Numbered from the stretch's first letter, positions 54,018 to 63,010 are shown. The stretch: DNA of 64,000 nucleotides from Prorocentrum cordatum (GCA_963575745.1 CAUYUJ010018719.1:84569-148568), one strand, 5' to 3'. Numbers and translations are program-made. Notes: generated by a model from the sequence alone, not told the origin.

Positions 54018-54480
54018 ACTCCTGTCTCTCTAATCAGAGTCTGGTTAGATTTGATATTGTGAATAGTCCATCCCTGCATGCCAGTGTTCAGATTAATCTG
54101 ACGCCAGTGCCCTGCCTGCTGCCTTCTGCCGTCATGTGATCGCAGGGCTGCTGCCGCGCAATGCACAACTGCAGCACAATCTTGAAAAACATGCACTGGC
54201 TCGTCTTCAGGGTGAGTCTGAAAGTGAGTGCACCCCTGTAAGAGACCATGGTGCTATGACATGTTGGCGTTGCAGGGAACATACGACGGGAGCACACCTC
54301 GAACGGCCCTACGGAGATCACCATTAGGGGTAACCTCAGCGGCACAACAACCCCCTCTGCACAGGAGGGGGGAGGTGGGATGGACAACAAAACCATCAAT
54401 AGAGACCTCGACTCCAGGGGTGTCCCTAACGAACTGGTCGATCTGACCCCCCACGGTCCAGGTATTCAAGAATTTCAGTG
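53942..54480 (-). pseudogene. LINE ORF2, RNase H domain
   Basis: The domain starts with VEVSIDGF, whose Asp (54,395-54,397) fits the first catalytic position (T-D-G-S in active enzymes). A GVLPSYVPCNANMS segment follows and is cut by an in-frame TAG at 54,254-54,256. Beyond it the same frame continues with VFQDCAAVVHCAAAAL, giving the later Asp near 54,180. RNase H removes the RNA strand during cDNA synthesis in those LINE clades that carry it. The stop makes this copy non-functional. Confidence 0.65.
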
Positions 54481-55340
54481 GTAGGGGTAGGGTAGTCAAT
54501 GATAGGGACGGGGAGCCACAGGCAACTGTATAGCGGGTCCGAGGGGCCAGCATCCAATGCAGCCGTGACGAGATCCGCGTCCAGCTCGTGGCCAAGAGAG
54601 TCCCCGAAAGAGCAAACCCAAACGCGATGAAAGGCGGTGTCAGGAGCCCCACAGTGCTGGCACTTGGGAGAGACCTGATACCCCCGACGGTGGAGGAGGG
54701 TCCCCGTGCAGTAGCATCCCGTGAAGACCTGACGGAGGATCTGTTTGGCCAGGGGGGAGTGTTTACTCGAGCTCCAAGCACGCGACACAGAGTGGGTCCA
54801 CAGCCCACGAGCACGAATCTCAGCAGCTCGGTCGGACTGAACGTCCTGCAACGTGGCGCTCACAGTCCTGTGGAATGCCTGCTTCTGAAGGTCCTTGCCG
54901 AAGAGGCTGCAAATCTGAGCAGGAGGGGCAAGAGTGACGTTGCATTCAAGCCCGTCCGAGGTGTGAACATGTGCGGTGTTCGCACAATTCCAATCAGCTT
55001 GCTTGCACCAGAACAACATATCCGACAGGGGGCTTTGAGTGACCTGGTGCCAGACTCCAGGTCGGGGGTGGCTATCGAATCGTTCCTTGGCCAACTGGAA
55101 CGCTTCCCTGAGCTCTCGCGCCATAAGATGGTCCTTAGCCCAGAGCAAGGCATCGGTGGCAGACCACCACCCAGCACAGTATCTACGGAGCGTGGCCAGC
55201 ATGAGAGATGGGATCTCTGCTGGGTGCCAGGCACCAACACAAGTCAAGGTTGGCCTCCGCACCCCAGAGCCTGACACTTTTGGCCATCTGGAGGCGCAGG
55301 GCCCGAATCTCCGTGGGCGAATGCCCCTGGATCTCTTCAC
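54426..55340 (-). pseudogene. LINE ORF2, post-RT region with zinc knuckle
   Basis: A 304-codon frame holds a helical segment (DALLWAKDHLMARELREAFQ), the AEIRARGLWTHSVSRAW region and a zinc knuckle with spacing C-x2-C...H-x4-C (CQHCGAPDTAFHRVWVC, about 54,640-54,690). Such a knuckle between RT and RNase H is typical of these LINEs. The frame joins the RT frame through a frameshift near 55,230 and leaves through another near 54,450. Confidence 0.7.
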
Positions 55341-57308
55341 CGTAGGTGAGGCTGGGATTTATCCCGCAGACGAAGATTTTCCCTTTCTTAACAGGAGGGC
55401 CCCGCAACTTCTTAATAAGGATGAGCCTACGAATGCTCTTACCCCAACGAGACTTGTTTTCGGTCCTGGTGCCCTTGGCAGCACCATTCTTGACGATGGT
55501 GAAGTCAAAGCCGAGGTTGATCACATGCACAGCTATGGTGTGCCCATAGGGGCCTAACGCGGCAGGCGCGAGCTTTGCCACCTCGTTGGAGTTGGTGGTG
55601 AACTGCAGTTTCTTTACTGCGACCGGCAGCTCCAACCTGTTAGTCATCTGGTCGAAGACGAGCCCTGCGAGACTGGCCAGCGAGTTCAAGCAGTCCGCTG
55701 CCGTCGGCATGGCCACCGACGTTGTGATTCCATCAATGTGAATAGTGAGGTCCTCACCTGCTCCAAGGTCGAGCTCGCGTGTGGATGGGATCATGTATTA
55801 TCCAACTTCATAGGTTGCCGTCGACGACCCCGCCACGATGCCCCTCGTGGGGTCGATCTGGTCACTGAGAGCCGAGTCCATCAGCAGGCGACGAGGCCAG
55901 CGATAGCTGGTGACCGTGAGCCTGACCACGTGGAGGGGGAACAAGCAAGATTTGGACTCACTCCAAAGGCGGCTGTGGCCCACATGCTCATGGCACTGTT
56001 TGAGGTCAGCAAGGAGGACCCCAACGAACTTGCCTTGGTTGTGATGAAGATCATGTCGCACTGCCTGGCGCCAGGCAGCATCCGAGGTCGACCTGTGCGG
56101 AGCCATATTGAAGTAAGGGCTGGCAGCGCAGCGAGACCCCCACTTCCTGCAATCAGTGGCAAGGAACTTGGAGTGCACGCTGGTGGTGGACTGGTAGAAT
56201 CCTAGAGGCCGTCGTCCTTCCAAAGGCTTCCTATGCAGGGCAACGGTGAGCTGTCGAAGGGCCTCGGGGCTGTTGCCTATAATGTTCATGCAGGTGGAGA
56301 TGCCAGCCAGAACTCTGAGCTCCTCGTCCCCAAGGAGAGCGAAATGGCGCGGGTGGAACTCGTCAATGGCGATAGTGTTCGTTTTGATTTTTTTCGACAA
56401 GCTCCTGAGCTCGTCGACATCAGGCCCAGGCGGATCAACAACCTCATATTCCTGGTCCAAAATGAGCGTACATGGGGTGTGGGCGCCCCACGCATCCTTC
56501 CAGATGCTGATCTGGCGGCTGAACCTATTGAAAAAGGGCGCAGAGAGGTTGCCGTCAGCCTCCTTGACCACATCCTCCTTGACATCGCTGGCAAGTTTGG
56601 TGCCGCGGTGAGCTCTAGAGGCGCCTCCCGCGATGGCCTCTTCGCACCGCTTGCTCCATCCTTTCTTTTGCTGGGTTCTTTCCGTTGCGAGGCCGTGGGC
56701 TTCCAGCTCCATCAGCTGGTCGACAGCCCGGCTCGTGTGGCTGAAATCCCATTCCCCCGCGCCCCGGTTGCGATGTCTACTCCAGAGGGGGCGAGCGCGT
56801 GCTGGGCAAACGCATGCGCAGAGGTTCGGCTCCGCGGCCAGAACCTGGCAAAAGGCCCGCCCCTCCTCTTGATGGCTCTGGTGTGCTGGAGGAGCTGGCA
56901 AGTTCCTCTCGAGAGTCGCTCTTCCGAGTTGGTCAGAAGCGACCGAAGCCCGATTAATCGACGCGCCAATCATCCAACGCATCTGGCTTTCGAGGGGCGA
57001 GGGTTGTCTTTCGTGACCAGAAGCGACTTGAGGTTGACTTGCCCAACCAAATGTGGGAGGCCTCTTTGTCTGCCCTAGGTATGGGGGGGGGGGGTTGCGG
57101 AGGGCTTTTTTGAGTTCCCTCTTGCCCGAGAACGCCATTCGGAGTAAACTTGGTTCAAGGTTCCTTCGATCTCACTCCGCTCCTGAGGTGCTGGGGTCTT
57201 AAAGAGGGAGCCCAGGGAGAAGGGGGCAGCAGCAGTAATTTGAGCAAGGAGGTCCTGGTGGAGTGGGGGAGGTAGAGCTGGTCCAACTGGAAGCTGGACT
57301 GGTATCAC
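55183..57308 (-). pseudogene. LINE ORF2, linker and reverse transcriptase domain
   Basis: The linker (57,308-57,130, with NQVYSEW) shifts frame near 57,130 into a 446-codon frame starting at 57,138. RT landmarks are AIDEFHPRHFALLGDEELRV, motif A LLADLKQCHEHVGHSRLW with catalytic Asp at 56,005-56,007, and motif B RGIVAGSS. An in-frame TAA at 55,798-55,800 follows motif B. The same frame then continues to motif C, LTIHIDGITTSV, where the usual Asp-Asp is Asp-Gly (55,729-55,734). After it come PYGHTIAVHVINLGFDF and KKGKIFVCGINPSLTYGEEI, the thumb region. RT would copy element RNA into the target. The loss of the second Asp and the stop make it inactive. Confidence 0.82.
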
Positions 57309-57309
57309 T

Positions 57310-57937
57310 TCATACTTGGCTAAACGCTCTACCTGCAGAAAGAAAGTCTCCGCCGTGAGTTGCAGACTGCCTCGAGCGGAAAGACATCGCTCGACACATC
57401 TGCCTTGGCGGAGAGGAGCGCTTTGACGAGGGTCTTACTGATCACGGAAAAGTCAATCGTACGATGGGAATCGTCCAGAGTGCAAGTGTGGACACGCGGG
57501 TCGAAGATGGCCTCTCCTCCAAAGCGATCAGGCTCACAGCCGATGCCAATCTCTCCCGTCCTGGGGCCACGATCCCTCGCCCTGACTCTTGCCACAAGTC
57601 AAGACAACTCCTATGCGAACTCGCTGCGCACCCCGAGGGGTGCCCCCTTGGCGGTGCTCGTGGCGGGATTCCACAAGCTTCCCGAGCCAAGCTTCTGGGC
57701 GGACCGGCGAGCGCTCCCAGTCTTATGCCGGGGCAGCCTGTGCTCCAGGACGAGGGCAACATGGGCGCGCGATTCTTTGACGTGGTCGAGAGCCCTGGAC
57801 CATCCCGAGGCATTGTCCGTACAGGAATGAAAAGAGGGACCGCCAGAGACAGGGTGGGGAGGGTCGGGGGGCCGACGGAAAGGGGGAGTCTTCTGGCTGG
57901 TCTTAGAACTTACATGTCGATTGAAATCGTCACCCAT
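57310..57937 (-). pseudogene. LINE ORF2, start and AP-endonuclease remnant
   Basis: ORF2 starts at an ATG (57,935-57,937) overlapping the ORF1 stop. The N-terminal endonuclease block is recognisable (DNASGWSRALDHVKESRAHV, EHRLPRHKTGSARRSAQKLG). Two in-frame stops follow at 57,611-57,613 and 57,599-57,601. The same frame then reaches the C-terminal block (HRTIDFSVISKTLVKALLS). Only about 210 codons cover what is usually about 230-250, and the central catalytic blocks are not visible, so an internal deletion is likely. A frameshift near 57,350 leads to the linker. Confidence 0.65.
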
Positions 57938-59162
57938 CCTCCGATTTCTTGCCTGGAGGTGCACCTGAAGTCCCCGAGGCGCCAGCTGGCACCCCAGAAG
58001 CCTTTTCCCTGGCGGCTGGCCACGAGGCCGATGCCGCTGCAGGGGGAGGGCGACCACTAGGACTGCGAGATCCTGAGTTAGGGCGCAGCGGCTCCGAAGC
58101 TCCTTCATCAGCGCGTCCACCTCGATCTGCTCCTCCACCGGCGGCAGCGCGTGGCCCAGCGGCAGCAGGAGGCGCTTCTGGTTCTTCACGACGACCCCCT
58201 GCAGGATGTAGTGGTAGTGCTGCTCCAAAGAGTGGCTCCAATACCTGCAGGGCGTTCTTGAGCTCAGCTTCGTTGCGGCCCCCGACGGACGCGGCGCGCG
58301 TGGAGACTGCGGTCTTGAGCTCCTCCGCCGTGAGCTCGAAAATCTGATCGCGCGATGGCTTGGGAGAGCCGCTGCGCAGTCTCTCCCCTGCACTGGCAGC
58401 CGCCGCAGCTGCCTTGTGCGCTACCATCTCGTTGTTGCACTCGGTGAGCTTGCGCTGGGCCTCGGCCAAGCTCTGTCTGGCTGCGTCCAATTCGCGTTCT
58501 TGCTCGCGGAGGTGGGCAGCAGCATTTCGAATTTTGACCTCGAGCAGGCCGACCTTCTTGGTGTGACTCTCGACCTGCTTCTCGAACTTGGACATCTTGT
58601 CACTGGTGACCAGGAGCCTTTGACTGGCTGGCTTAGAACTGTCTCGTTCGCCGCGTAGGGCCTGAAACTTGCGCTGGAGGGCCTGTGCTGCTTCATCATC
58701 AGCGCCGTCGTCACCTTTAGCCAGGGTGTCGTAGGCATGCTGGAGTACTTGGATCTGCTGGCCAATGTTCCCAGTGCCTGGCTTTTTAGCCCTGTCCTTG
58801 TCCACGTCCATGGATCCTCGGTCTGGATTGCCGAAGTTAGAGGGGGACCGGGCAGCAGCGTCTGACTGAGGAGGAGCATCACGGCCAGGAGAAGCCCCAC
58901 GTACATCACCTTGCCTTTTGCGCCCACCTTTTCTGCCCTTGCTCTTGGATCCTTTCTTGCCACCACCTTTGTCCTTGCCATTTCCGCGTCCGTTCCCACG
59001 GGGACTGCCGCCGCCGCTCGGTTCCGTCCACCCCGTAGCTGTCTTAGTCCAGTGAGAGCCACAGCGCGAGCACCAGTGAAGGTTGCGGCTGGTCGTGGCG
59101 CAGCGCCCACTGCATTCCCAAGAGAAATCTCGTGGGACACCTTTGGCGCCCTGTTTTTCCAT
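57930..59162 (-). CDS. LINE ORF1 protein (zinc ribbon, helical)
   Basis: This is an uninterrupted 410-codon frame from an ATG at 59,162; the frame is open further upstream, but this is the first ATG. Residues 17-34 form a zinc ribbon of spacing C-x3-C-x9-C-x2-C with Trp at 15 and 30, like RanBP2-type fingers, which can bind single-stranded RNA. A Gly/Lys/Arg-rich stretch follows (about 50-85), then an acidic, Gln-rich region and a long helical segment with heptad-like spacing (KFEKQVESHTKKVGLLEVKI, QERELDAARQSLAEAQRKL), probably a coiled coil. The last 100 residues are Ala/Pro/Gly-rich. By position it is the nucleic-acid-binding ORF1 partner of ORF2. It is the only unbroken frame of the element. 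Confidence 0.7.
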   Translation of the reverse strand: MEKQGAKGVPRDFSWECSGRCATTSRNLHWCSRCGSHWTKTATGWTEPSGGGSPRGNGRGNGKDKGGGKKGSKSKGRKGGRKRQGDVRGASPGRDAPPQSDAAARSPSNFGNPDRGSMDVDKDRAKKPGTGNIGQQIQVLQHAYDTLAKGDDGADDEAAQALQRKFQALRGERDSSKPASQRLLVTSDKMSKFEKQVESHTKKVGLLEVKIRNAAAHLREQERELDAARQSLAEAQRKLTECNNEMVAHKAAAAAASAGERLRSGSPKPSRDQIFELTAEELKTAVSTRAASVGGRNEAELKNALQVLEPLFGAALPLHPAGGRREEPEAPPAAAGPRAAAGGGADRGGRADEGASEPLRPNSGSRSPSGRPPPAAASASWPAAREKASGVPAGASGTSGAPPGKKSEDG

Positions 59163-59332
59163 GGCGAGGAGTAAAGGGGCAAACTGAATGTCGACACGAA
59201 GTACGGTCTCGTGTATGTGGGGTGTCTCTCGTGCTAGCACCCAAGCCAGCCGAGGGAGGAAAGATAAGAAGGAAATCCCCTGGCTGGGCAGCCGTCTGTG
59301 GGGCCCCGAAGGCTTTGGTCACTGACAACCAC
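59163..59332 (-). promoter_or_regulatory. 5' untranslated leader of the LINE
   Basis: About 170 bases lie between the last leader relic and the ORF1 ATG. An open frame in phase with ORF1 extends back to about 59,240 without an ATG. No promoter motif is recognised, and dinoflagellates generally lack clear TATA boxes. Confidence 0.5.
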
Positions 59333-59363
59333 CTTGAGAAATGGTTCAGTTGAGCCAACATGG
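59333..59363 (-). other. Two truncated spliced-leader relics
   Basis: Directly after the full leader the minus strand reads CCATGTTGGCTCAAC (59,363-59,349), which matches 13 of the last 15 leader bases (CCATTTTGGCTCAAG). Four bases later comes CCATTTCTCAAG (59,344-59,333), the same segment lacking TGG. Relics that begin at CCATTTT are expected when an integrated leader is itself used as an acceptor through its internal AG (CCGTAG). Confidence 0.65.
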
Positions 59364-59385
59364 CATGAGCCAAAATGGCTACGGA
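59364..59385 (-). other. Dinoflagellate spliced-leader sequence, genomic copy
   Basis: The minus strand contains CCGTAGCCATTTTGGCTC preceded by T and followed by ATG, so it agrees with the 22-nt dinoflagellate leader at 21 positions (the end is ATG instead of AAG). A chance match this long is negligible. It lies 202 bases upstream of the ORF1 ATG and touches a (GAG)n tract on its outer side. It is not an SL RNA gene: no donor GT follows. Confidence 0.88.
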
Positions 59386-59880
59386 CCTCCTCCTCGTCCT
59401 CCTGTTCCTCCTCCGCTTCCGCCACCTCCTCCTCCTCCTCCTCTTCCTCCTTGTCCTCCTCCTCCTCCTCCTCCTCCTCTTCCGCCTCTTCCTCCTCCTC
59501 CTCCTCCTCCTCCACCTCCTCCTCCTCTTCCTTCTGCTCCTCCTCCTCCTCCTCCTCTCCTCTTCCGCCTCTTCCTCCTCCTCCTTCACCTCCTCCTCCT
59601 TCTCCTCCTTCTCCTTCTGCTCCTCGTCGTCCTCGTCCTCCTCCTCTCCTCTTCCTCCTCCTCCTCCTCCTCCTCCTCTCCTCCAACTTCCCCTCCCCGC
59701 CCCCCCCCCCCCCTTTCCCTCGTCCTCCCTTCCCCCCTCCTCCTCCTCCTCCTCTCCTCCCTCCTCCTCCTCCTCCTCCTCCTCCTCCTCCTCCTCCTCC
59801 CTCTCCTCCTCCTCCTTTCCCTCCTTCTCCTCCTCCCCCTCCTCTTCGTCCTCCTCCTCGTCCTCCTTCTCCTGCTCCTA
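59386..59880 (+). repeat. (CTC)n array at the 5' side of the LINE
   Basis: About 490 bases of CTC, CTT and CGT triplets with a poly-C run at 59,701-59,713. In the element's orientation this is (GAG)n. Confidence 0.95.
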
Positions 59881-60029
59881 CTGTTGGAACTTTTCAAGAC
59901 AGGGAGAGGGCACTGATGAAGAAGATGGGGTAGACAGAAGGAATGGGCGAGAGTTTGACTGCCTTTGCAAGTATGATCCCGCGGGAAGCGAGTGTCGGCA
60001 AGCTCCGTCAGAGTTCTACTCCTGAGGCA

Positions 60030-60075
60030 GAAATATGTGATTCATATTCGAGCCCAATCAGAAAACGAAGATCCC
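60030..60075 (-). promoter_or_regulatory. 3' block shared with the LINE
   Basis: GGATCTTCGTTTTCTGATTG followed after 22 bases by TTTCTGCCT matches the LINE 3' end at 53,090-53,125. It lies downstream of the relic at 60.1-62.6 kb in the same orientation. Confidence 0.5.
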
Positions 60076-60109
60076 CACGATGGCGTGATCACATATCACG
60101 GGGGTCCTC

Positions 60110-62270
60110 AATCTCACACCCGCCCAACGTCGGGAGCGCTGACGCGCTTGCTCCACGCCTTTCTTGACCTTGCCCTGCTGCTCCTTTTTAGCCTTCTTCC
60201 CCAGCTTCTGCACCTTCTCGACTCGAGCATCGGGCGGGATTCTTGCTCCACGTCTTCAGCCGACCTCGCTTGATGAGCTGAGCCCTCATCGTCCAGTGCA
60301 GTTTTTCCGCGTGCTTGATACTCTCGGCGTGGGAGCGCGCGCATGCCGTGGCCGTCTTGGTACACCCGTCTGCAAGAAACATCCCAGAATTTGGGTTGTC
60401 CCTTCGTGTCTCGAAGTGCGTGCTCGAGAGAGTGTATGCTTGAGAGAGTGCGCCACTCCTTCCTGGGTCAGGACCTTCACTTCACGACTTCAGCAGCGGC
60501 ACTTCTCGCGGCCCTCCTCCTCTTTCAGAGCCGCTCCCGCCTACAGTGCCCTTTCCTGGTCCTGGTCCACCCGCCACTCGCTTCTAGGCTGCCAGGGCTC
60601 GCGCCTCCTCCTCCGCCTCCGGCGTCACCTCCTCCTCCTCCTCCTCTTTCTCCCTCTCCTCCTCCTCCTCCTCCTCCTCCTCCTCCTCCTCCTCCCGAGC
60701 GAAGTGAACTCCACCCTCCCCCTCAGAAATCGTGGGGGGCAGGGGCAGGGTTCGCATGTTGCTCCCTATCCTGAAGCTTCGCCAGCTGCCGGGGGGCGCA
60801 GCTGTGCACGGTGAGCCCCATCCCAGCTTGCCTTCCGGGCCTGGCCGGGCGGGCGAAGAGCACCGCTTGGTAGCAGCCTTCATGGGTTGCCTAACCCGAA
60901 GGGGTCCTGCAAGTCAGGGAGGGGGTCGCCCGTCTCCGTGGGGGTGATGCTGCGAACAGAAAGTTGTCCTCGCGAGTCTGATCCTGGTTGTAGACCCGCA
61001 GCACCTCCTCGACTCTCCACTCGAGCTCCGCCCACCACCTTGTGTTGAGCTCCTCCCAAGCGTCCTGCACGTACCGGCTCGTGTGCTTCCGCGGCTCCTC
61101 CTGATGCAGTCGAATGAATGTGTCCAGGGCCTCTGTCCGTTCGTCCGAGTGCTCCTGCCCATACACCGAACTTGCCACCCAGATGCCGTTGCGGGCCTGC
61201 TTGGCCCATTTGAGCACTTCGGTCGGCAGCTTGGGTCTCGTCTCGATCTTCAGCTCCCCGGGCGGGCCGTAGTCGTCGAACAACTCTGGGCACCTGGCCC
61301 AGTCCGCTACGTCCAGGGACCAGCTCGCCATGGTGTTCACCGACACTTGCCGCCCCGAGAGCCGGTGTCAAACCCGTGCGCGATTCGGTACTTCACGAGG
61401 GTGGGCCATTTGTGGTGCTAATAGAGGGCGGCCGAGTGCTCGGCCATGCGAGGCAGCGCCTTCACGAGGGGGCGCCCCACGCCGCCGGGGCACATCGCTG
61501 CCCTGCAGCGCCCGCAGCCCGAGCCGCCAACGCCTTCAGCTCGTCCTCCTTGGTGATCGACTGGGGGGTGTCGGCTCGCCCTGCCTCCTCCTCCTCCTCC
61601 TCGCGCTTCTTCCGAACGTCCGGGCAGTGCGCGGCGTCGGCCAGCAAGCTGGTGGCGGCGTCGCTCCCGAGAGGGCCTGCCTCGTCACCCGGGACCCTGT
61701 TCTCCACGACCTCTCCCTGCCGGAGCTGGTCCGCGCCCTCGGTGCGCGCCCGCGGTCCGGCAGTCCCGGCAGCGGCGGCGGCGGCGTGGGGCCGCCGATC
61801 CCGGGCGGCCCCTCCGGCGGCGCCGGGGACCGCGCCGGGGGCCTCGCAGCACGACTGCGGGCACGGCCTGGCGGATCCCACCTCCCCTGTCCAGGCGAGA
61901 GGCGCCGCCCCCCGACCTCCGCCTCCAGCGCCGAAGGGCGACCTGGCCCTCTTGGGGGCTCGGCCGGGGGCGGTAGCGGAGGGAGTGGCTCTGCTGCGGG
62001 CTGCCTCTAGGCCGCCATCCAGCTGAGCTCTCATCGCGCACCGCTGCCTGGCTCACGCCGCGGCGCTCGTTGACGATCTCCTCCGGCCTCCTCGGGTTCC
62101 GTAGCTCGTCCGCCTCCGTGGAGCTGCCGCGCTCGAGTCGGAGGGCGGCCAGCGACTCCCCGATGGCGTTATTGCATGCCTCGCTCAGGTCGTCGAAACC
62201 CTCCGAAATCTGTGGCCTCTCCGCGACGTCGAGGGCTTGGGCCCAGGGGTGCTCCCCTGGGAGCACCTTT
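60110..62270 (-). pseudogene. Decayed protein gene, family unknown, CCCH-like finger
   Basis: On the minus strand several frames join into one protein-like reading. They begin at about 62,266 (HPWAQALDVAERPQISEGFD, then ERGSSTEADELRNPRRPEEI), shift near 62,035, and pass through an Ala/Gly-rich stretch and an EEEEEE tract. They continue with ALPRMAEHSAALY, a TAG, and HHKWPTLVKYRIAHGFDTGS. After a further shift an ATG at 61,331 opens about 145 codons (SWSLDVADWARCPELF, PTEVLKWAKQARNGIWVA, AWEELNTRWWAELEWRVEEV). Further on come a poly-Glu tract from a (CTC)n array (60,625-60,700) and KVLTQEGVAHSLKH. If one base is missing near 60,375, a finger of spacing C-x5-C-x6-C-x3-H appears. Such fingers occur in RNA-binding proteins and in some retroelement Gag proteins. 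It is clearly decayed. Confidence 0.5.
60620..60702 (+). repeat. (CTC)n array inside the relic
   Basis: CTC triplets that read as poly-Glu on the minus strand. Confidence 0.95.
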
Positions 62271-62835
62271 AGGTACTCGATGCCCGACGCCGTGGGCCCC
62301 TTGCGCCTCCACGTCTCGGCTGCCGCGCCACTCGCGGACCATCCGAGCTCCGCCCGCGGGAGGTCTGACTGCGGTTCCTACGTCGGCGCTTCTGGGCAGG
62401 CAGCCGGCTCCTCTCTCTCGAGCCTCGCCTCCCGCGAGGGCCCCGGAGGGGCCCTCGGCCGCCCCCGCGGATGCTTTTGCCCCCCTCCTCTGCAGCCAGT
62501 GGCCCCGCCTTACTCTGACTCCGCGACGTCGCCTCTCGCTCCTCCTCTCAGAGCGTGAATCACCTACCCCGCTTTCGCTTCCAGGCAAAACCAAGTTATA
62601 CCACGCGCCTCCTCGTCAAGCGGCCTGACCAGTACAGGCCGTAGTTTGGCATCGCTAGGTATCTCTTGGAAGCGAGGGTGGTCAAAAGCGAGGTAGGTTT
62701 GTTTGCCCCCTATCCTCGCCCCTCCCTGCCGGTCGCCGGGGCTCCTCGGCGACCCCGTCGTGGCTCGGGCAGGGCAGGACACCGTCGCGCACGGGGGAGG
62801 CCCATGCCAGGCAGCACCCCGCTCGCCTCCGGGGT
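62270..62835. other. GC-rich region, possible upstream part of the relic
   Basis: Minus frames (62,169-62,594 and 62,564-62,896) are open. The latter contains YLAFDHPRFQEIPSDAKLRP, which looks protein-like. No family is recognised and the link to the relic downstream is unproven. Confidence 0.3.
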
Positions 62836-62837
62836 GC

Positions 62838-63010
62838 CCCTGGGCTGCTTGGGCTGCGAGGGTTCTGCGATGGGCAGCGTGACGTTCCCACGCCACGAAG
62901 CGATAGACGTCCTCCTCCTCCTCCTCCTCCTCCTCCTCCTCCTCCTCCTAGACGTCCTGGGGTCTCAGGGTTGGGTTTCCTGTGGCAGGTTTCTTGTCGT
63001 CGGGCCTCCA
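62838..63010. repeat. Dispersed repeat D, copy 2, interrupted by (CTC)n
   Basis: GCAGCGTGACGTTCCCACGC, GACGTCCTGGGGTCTCAGGG and TTGGGTTTCCTGTGGCAGG align with 21,405-21,560. The copy is interrupted at 62,914-62,948 by CTC triplets, and TAGACGTCCT stands on both sides (62,904-62,913 and 62,949-62,958). Confidence 0.7.

Larger units (their letters stand above)
53070..59385 (-). mobile_element. Non-LTR retrotransposon (LINE), near full length, inactive
   Basis: On the minus strand the element runs from the spliced-leader copy at 59,385 through ORF1 (59,162-57,930), a broken ORF2 (57,937-53,245) and a 3' untranslated region to a CTTGTAT(GTAT)n end at about 53,070. The domain order is zinc ribbon and helical ORF1, AP-type endonuclease remnant, reverse transcriptase, zinc knuckle, RNase H, Cys-rich tail. 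This order fits LINEs of the I/jockey-like type, and I recognise the style from dinoflagellate genomes. ORF2 has at least six frameshifts, four in-frame stops and an apparent endonuclease deletion. Both ends abut (GAG)n tracts. Element length is about 6.3 kb. Confidence 0.85.

Noticed and set aside
59364-59385. An SL RNA gene
   Set aside because: The leader is followed by ATG and truncated relics instead of a GT donor and SL RNA body, and no tandem SL/5S array is present.
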